A stretch of DNA of 64,000 nt from AP-15 sp963733945 (GTDB taxonomy: Bacteria > Pseudomonadota > Alphaproteobacteria > ATCC43930 > CGMCC-115725), in assembly GCA_963733945.1 (NCBI GenBank), contig CAVTFD010000033.1, positions 170,766 to 234,765 of the forward strand, in the 5' to 3' direction. Shown piece by piece: positions 60,383 through 64,000 of this stretch. The notes beneath the pieces were generated by a model, which saw nothing but the letters and a program-made list of their open reading frames with translations, searched no databases and was not told where the DNA came from. The stretch's first letter is position 1, and every line of letters begins with the position of its first letter. A program made the position numbers and the translations under genes.

Positions 60383-62758
60383 TCAGGCAGCGCTTTCACC
60401 GCTCGCGGCCCGGATCGCACGCACGAGCTGTTCCGGCTTGACCGGCGTCGCATTGACCTCGACGCCGAACGGGGCCAAGGCGTCGCAGACGGCGTTGGCG
60501 ATCGTCGCCGGCGGGGCGACGGCGCCGCCTTCACCGACCCCTTTGACGCCGAGCGGGTTGAGCGGCGAAGGCGAGTGCTGGTGCACGATCGTCATCGGCG
60601 GGATGTCGCCGGCGGTCGGCAGCGCGTAATCCATCAGCGAGCCGGAGAGCAGCTGTCCATCGGCATCGTAGACGATCGCTTCCGAGAGGATGCCGCCGAG
60701 CCCTTGCGCGGCGCCGCCCATGACCTGCCCCTCGACCAGCATCGGGTTGACGACAACACCGCAATCGTGGGCGACCGCGTATTTATCAATGGCGACCCGG
60801 CCGGTTTCGCGGTCGACCTCGACGATCGCGACGTGCACGGCATAGCTCCAGGTCACGGTTTCCGGCTGCCAGTAGCAAATTTCCTCGAGGCCGGCCTCGA
60901 CCCCCGGTGGACGGGTGATCTCCCAGCCGGGGCGGGCCGCCTGCGCCACCTTGGCGAGGCTCACCTGTGCCCCCGGCACGCCGACGATGCCGATGCCGCC
61001 CTCGCGCAATTCGAGATCGGCCGGCGCGCATTCCAGGAGATGCGCAGCAATCGAGAAGGCCTTGTCGCGCAGGCGGCCACTGGCGACGTGCATCGCCGCC
61101 GAGGCGGTGACAGTGCTGCGGCTCGCCATCGTGCCAAAGCCGATCGCGATCGCCGCGGTGTCGGCGAAGGTCGGGACGACGTCCTCGGGCGCCACCTTCC
61201 ACAGGTCGGCCATCACCTGGGAAAAGATCGTCTCCATGCCCTGGCCCTGCGGGGCGGCGCCGCACGAGACATAGATCTTGCCGGACGGGTCGATCCGGAC
61301 AAGGGCGCTCTCGAACGGTCCGACACCGGTGCCCTCGATATAAAAGCCGATGCCGAGACCAAGATACCGGGCTTCCCGACGCGCCTGTTGTTGGCGCTGG
61401 CGGAACGCCGCGACACCGCCGACGGCGTCGAGCGCCTTTTGCAGCGCGCCGGGGTAATCGCCGCTGTCGTAGACGATCGGCTCGCCGTCGCGATAAGGGA
61501 TGCCGACCCGATATGGCATCTCCTCGGCACGGATCATGTTGCGCCGCCGCACCTCGGCCGGCTCCAAGCCCAAGGTGCGCGCCACCAGATCGATCGTCCG
61601 CTCCATCGCGAACGCGGCTTCCGGGCGGCCGGCGCCGCGATAGGGGGCGTTCGGGACCTTGTTGGTGACCACAATCCTTCCGGACGCCGCCAAATTCTCG
61701 ATCTTGTAGGGGCCGGTCAGATGGACCGCGGTGTTGTAGGCGACACCCGAGCCGATCGGGTTCCACGCGCCGCAATCAACGATATAGTCGTCGCGCAAGC
61801 CCAGGATGCGCCCGTCGTTATCGAAGGCGACCTCGACATCGTGCAATTGGTCGCGCGAATGGGTCGCGCTGATCATGTGCTCGCGGCGCTCCTCGATCCA
61901 GCGCACCGGACGGCCAATTTTGCGTGCAAGGAAAGTGATCAGCAGGTCTTCGGGGTAGACATGGCCCTTGCCGCCAAAGCCGCCGCCGACATCGAGCGCG
62001 AGGCAACGGACCCGCGCCTCCGGAAGACCCAGGAGGCCTGCCGCTTCACGGCGCACCCAATGCACCACCTGGGTCGAAGACCAGATCGTCGCCGAGCCGG
62101 TGCGCGGATCATATGCGGCGACGACACCGCGGCACTCCATCGGCACCGCGGCGTAGCGGTGGTGGTAGAAGCGGCGCCGCAGACGGTGGGGTGCTGTGGC
62201 GAATGCCATGTCGACGTCGCCGCGGCCGACCGAGAAAGCGCCGATCAGGTTCGTGCCGTATCGCTCATGAATGATCGGGCTGTCGGGACGCAACGCCGCC
62301 TCGGGGTCAACCACCGCCGGGAGCGCTTCGAGGTCGGAGGCCACAAGCTCGGCCGCGTCTTCGGCCTGGTCACGGGTTTCGGCGACGATAATCGCGATCG
62401 CCTCGCCGACATGGCGGGCCTTGTCATGCGCCAGCAAGGGCTCTTGGGGGTTGAGGAATTTGTGCTGGATCGCGGTCGTCCATTTGCTCGGCATCGAAAT
62501 CTGCCCCTCGGGCACCGGCGGCAGCAGCCGCAGCAGATCGGCGCCGTTGAGCGCGCCCACGACGCCGGGCATCGCCGCCGCCCACGACAGATCGACCGAG
62601 CGGATGCGGGCATGCGCCACGGGGCTGCGCACGAGGACCGCGTGCAGCATTTGCGGCAGGACGAGATCGGCGATGAACAGCCCTTGGCCGGTCAACAGGC
62701 GCCGGTCTTCGCGCCGAAGCAGCGAGCGCCCGACATAAGGGGGTCCGATGTCATTCAT
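60383..62758 (-). CDS. molybdopterin-binding large subunit, xanthine dehydrogenase/CoxL family
   Basis: 791 aa. Aldehyde-oxidase a/b-hammerhead domain at the N-terminus (GRSLLRREDRRLLTGQGLFI), then the Mo-cofactor domains: LDVGGGFGGKGHVYPEDLL, APYRGAGRPEAAFAMERTID, GQGMETIFSQVMADL and the catalytic-type Glu in GVKGVGEGGAVAPPATIANA. These subunits hydroxylate aldehydes, N-heterocycles or CO, but need FAD and 2Fe-2S subunits, and neither is adjacent. It is divergent from the amidohydrolase gene. Confidence 0.9.
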   Translation of the reverse strand: MNDIGPPYVGRSLLRREDRRLLTGQGLFIADLVLPQMLHAVLVRSPVAHARIRSVDLSWAAAMPGVVGALNGADLLRLLPPVPEGQISMPSKWTTAIQHKFLNPQEPLLAHDKARHVGEAIAIIVAETRDQAEDAAELVASDLEALPAVVDPEAALRPDSPIIHERYGTNLIGAFSVGRGDVDMAFATAPHRLRRRFYHHRYAAVPMECRGVVAAYDPRTGSATIWSSTQVVHWVRREAAGLLGLPEARVRCLALDVGGGFGGKGHVYPEDLLITFLARKIGRPVRWIEERREHMISATHSRDQLHDVEVAFDNDGRILGLRDDYIVDCGAWNPIGSGVAYNTAVHLTGPYKIENLAASGRIVVTNKVPNAPYRGAGRPEAAFAMERTIDLVARTLGLEPAEVRRRNMIRAEEMPYRVGIPYRDGEPIVYDSGDYPGALQKALDAVGGVAAFRQRQQQARREARYLGLGIGFYIEGTGVGPFESALVRIDPSGKIYVSCGAAPQGQGMETIFSQVMADLWKVAPEDVVPTFADTAAIAIGFGTMASRSTVTASAAMHVASGRLRDKAFSIAAHLLECAPADLELREGGIGIVGVPGAQVSLAKVAQAARPGWEITRPPGVEAGLEEICYWQPETVTWSYAVHVAIVEVDRETGRVAIDKYAVAHDCGVVVNPMLVEGQVMGGAAQGLGGILSEAIVYDADGQLLSGSLMDYALPTAGDIPPMTIVHQHSPSPLNPLGVKGVGEGGAVAPPATIANAVCDALAPFGVEVNATPVKPEQLVRAIRAASGESAA

Positions 62759-62937
62759 GGATCAAACCTCCGCCGCCACCGCGGGAGTTTGTGGGAATTG
62801 TCCGGAGAGGTCCAGCCAAGCCGCCGGTTGCGGCCTCTCGCATCCGAGGCGAACCGGGCCGATTGCCAAACAGGTAGCGTCACGCCACGCCGGCGGCTTA
62901 GATTTCCCCGATTGTGATCAACGAGGGGACACGGGAA

Positions 62938-64000
62938 ATGCCTATCGGCGCAGAATTGTTGACCGGCGCGCTCGCCGGGATCGCCTTTGTCGGGTGCAGC
63001 CTGACGAACGCCCGGCCGGCGCATGCCGCTCAAGGATCAGCGCAACCGGGGCGGCGGCGCGAGGTCGTCGTCAATGGCAAGCGGGTCAAGACCGTCGATG
63101 TCCACGCCCATACCATCGTTCCGGAGGCGGCGGCGGTGATCAATCACCCGCTCGAGGCGCCCGGGCTGCTGTGGTCGAACGTGGCGGACCGCATCGCCGA
63201 GATGGATGCCGAGGGTGTCGATGTCGAGGCGCTGAGCATCAACCCCTTCTGGTATCGCGCCGAGCGCGATGCGGCGGCCGAGCTGATCAAGATCCAGAAC
63301 GAAAAGCTCGCCGAATTTTGCGCCGCCACTCCCGACCGCTTCGTCGCCTTTGCGACGGTGGCGTTGCAGCACCCGCAGCTCGCGGTGGAGCAGCTCGACT
63401 ACGCGATCAAGACCCTGGGATTGCGCGGGTTGTCGGTCGGCGGCAGCGTCGCCGGTCAGGAATTGGCCGATCCGAAATTCCACCCGGTCTGGGCCAAAGC
63501 GGAAGAACTCGGGATCCTGATTTTCATGCACCCGCTCGGCACCAGGGAATTGGAGCCGAGCGGGCGGCTCGGCGGTAGCGGTTTGCTGACCAACACGATC
63601 GGTAACCCGCTCGAAACCACGATCGCGCTGTCGCACCTTATTTTCGAGGGGACCCTCGACCGCTTCCCGGGGCTCAAGATCTGCGCCGCGCATGGCGGCG
63701 GCTTTCTGCCGTCCTACGCCAGCCGTTCGGATGCGGTAATCACCACCTTTCCGAACCGCGTCGGCCCGTTGCCGAAGAAAAAGCCGACGCAATACCTCAA
63801 GGACGGGCAGTTGTTTTTTGATTCGATCATGTTTACCGGGGAAGGGATGCGCCATCTGATCGCTGAAAGCGGCGTCGGCCAAGTCGTGCTTGGCACCGAC
63901 TACCCGTTCCCGTGGAACAAGGTGCCGGTCGATCACATCCTATCGACCCCGGGCCTAAGCGACGACGACAAGATCGCGATCCTCGGCGGCACCGCCGCCA
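62938..64000 (+). CDS. amidohydrolase family protein (ACMSD-like), exported, 3' end beyond window
   Basis: At least 354 residues; the gene continues past the edge. N-terminal signal-like segment (ELLTGALAGIAFVGCSLTNA). The amidohydrolase fold starts VKTVDVHAHTIVPEAA (metal HxH, about residue 55), with His in ILIFMHPLGT, CAAHGGGFLPSYASRSD, and the metal Asp in VVLGTDYPFPW. This resembles aminocarboxymuconate-semialdehyde decarboxylase relatives, which act on aromatic ring-cleavage products. The start ATG follows GAGGGGACACGGGAA. A different frame at 62748-63578 is a shadow of this gene. Confidence 0.85.
   Translation, partial: MPIGAELLTGALAGIAFVGCSLTNARPAHAAQGSAQPGRRREVVVNGKRVKTVDVHAHTIVPEAAAVINHPLEAPGLLWSNVADRIAEMDAEGVDVEALSINPFWYRAERDAAAELIKIQNEKLAEFCAATPDRFVAFATVALQHPQLAVEQLDYAIKTLGLRGLSVGGSVAGQELADPKFHPVWAKAEELGILIFMHPLGTRELEPSGRLGGSGLLTNTIGNPLETTIALSHLIFEGTLDRFPGLKICAAHGGGFLPSYASRSDAVITTFPNRVGPLPKKKPTQYLKDGQLFFDSIMFTGEGMRHLIAESGVGQVVLGTDYPFPWNKVPVDHILSTPGLSDDDKIAILGGTAA

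Noticed and set aside
60575..62917. 780-codon open frame on the plus strand
   Set aside because: It is antisense to the CoxL-like gene; its Arg/Asp/His-rich translation has no domain, as expected for a GC-rich shadow.
62748..63578. 276-codon plus-strand frame over the amidohydrolase gene
   Set aside because: Only the frame starting at 62938 shows amidohydrolase motifs; this one is an out-of-frame shadow rich in Arg.

Overview
This 64 kb window is high-GC chromosomal DNA. It looks alphaproteobacterial: a DUF6476-like gene lies divergent to rluD with rpoH just downstream, apaG-folE-argE and fabI-aroC-sppA sit in neat runs, and there are many hydantoinase-, LLM-, MetE- and CoxL-type catabolic genes typical of soil Rhodospirillales/Hyphomicrobiales. 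The taxonomic call is inference from gene content. No rRNA, tRNA or CRISPR array was seen.

Layout. 0-9.4 kb: ordinary genes (pgk, a CBS-BON protein, a hydantoinase-type gene, a GST, a MetE-like enzyme, an MFS carrier, creA). 9.4-26.3 kb: an accessory patchwork. It holds an EmrAB-type efflux pair and a frameshifted KirBac channel lying between direct repeats; an acetyltransferase plus scraps of it; an orphan higA with an 11-residue relic of higB; an AT-rich membrane-anchored gene; a TIR-SLATT operon with its own promoter; a facing second TIR gene; a decayed resolvase; PEP-CTERM proteins; long degenerate repeats; a core-deleted IS481-type transposase; an internally deleted IS4-type element with target duplication; and vapBC. 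26.3-35.1 kb: catabolic enzymes (M81 peptidase, aminotransferase, dehydrogenase, LLM oxidoreductase), then apaG, folE, argE. 35.1-37.4 kb: a methyltransferase/ATP-grasp fusion preceded by a small ORF and a terminator. 37.5-42.8 kb: DUF6476-like, rluD, rpoH, a VOC-like protein, an Ldh-type dehydrogenase, a frameshifted GST and a lipoprotein. 43-50.6 kb: a mostly minus-strand run (HAD, lactonase-like, cupin, 2OG oxygenase, RMD1-like, CDF exporter, pdxH, BrkB-like). 50.7-54.5 kb: fabI, aroC, sppA. 54.5-62.8 kb: a minus-strand aminotransferase, DUF917, hydantoinase set with a tiny strong-SD ORF at its head, a second MetE-like gene and an orphan CoxL-like subunit. The window ends inside an amidohydrolase gene.

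The best candidates for something new are: (1) the TIR-SLATT two-gene operon, with a second TIR gene beside it, as a possible NAD-signal/membrane-effector defence system; (2) the 51-aa ORF, terminator and methyltransferase/ATP-grasp fusion, as a possible modified-peptide locus; (3) the 23-codon ORF at 59 kb with a 14-nt match to the anti-SD sequence.

Quality caution. Five otherwise intact genes (DUF4239, KirBac, a GST, fabI, an aminotransferase) each carry one small indel, including the normally essential fabI. Either the assembly has indel errors or several genes are recently inactivated, so frameshift-based pseudogene calls should be read with that in mind.
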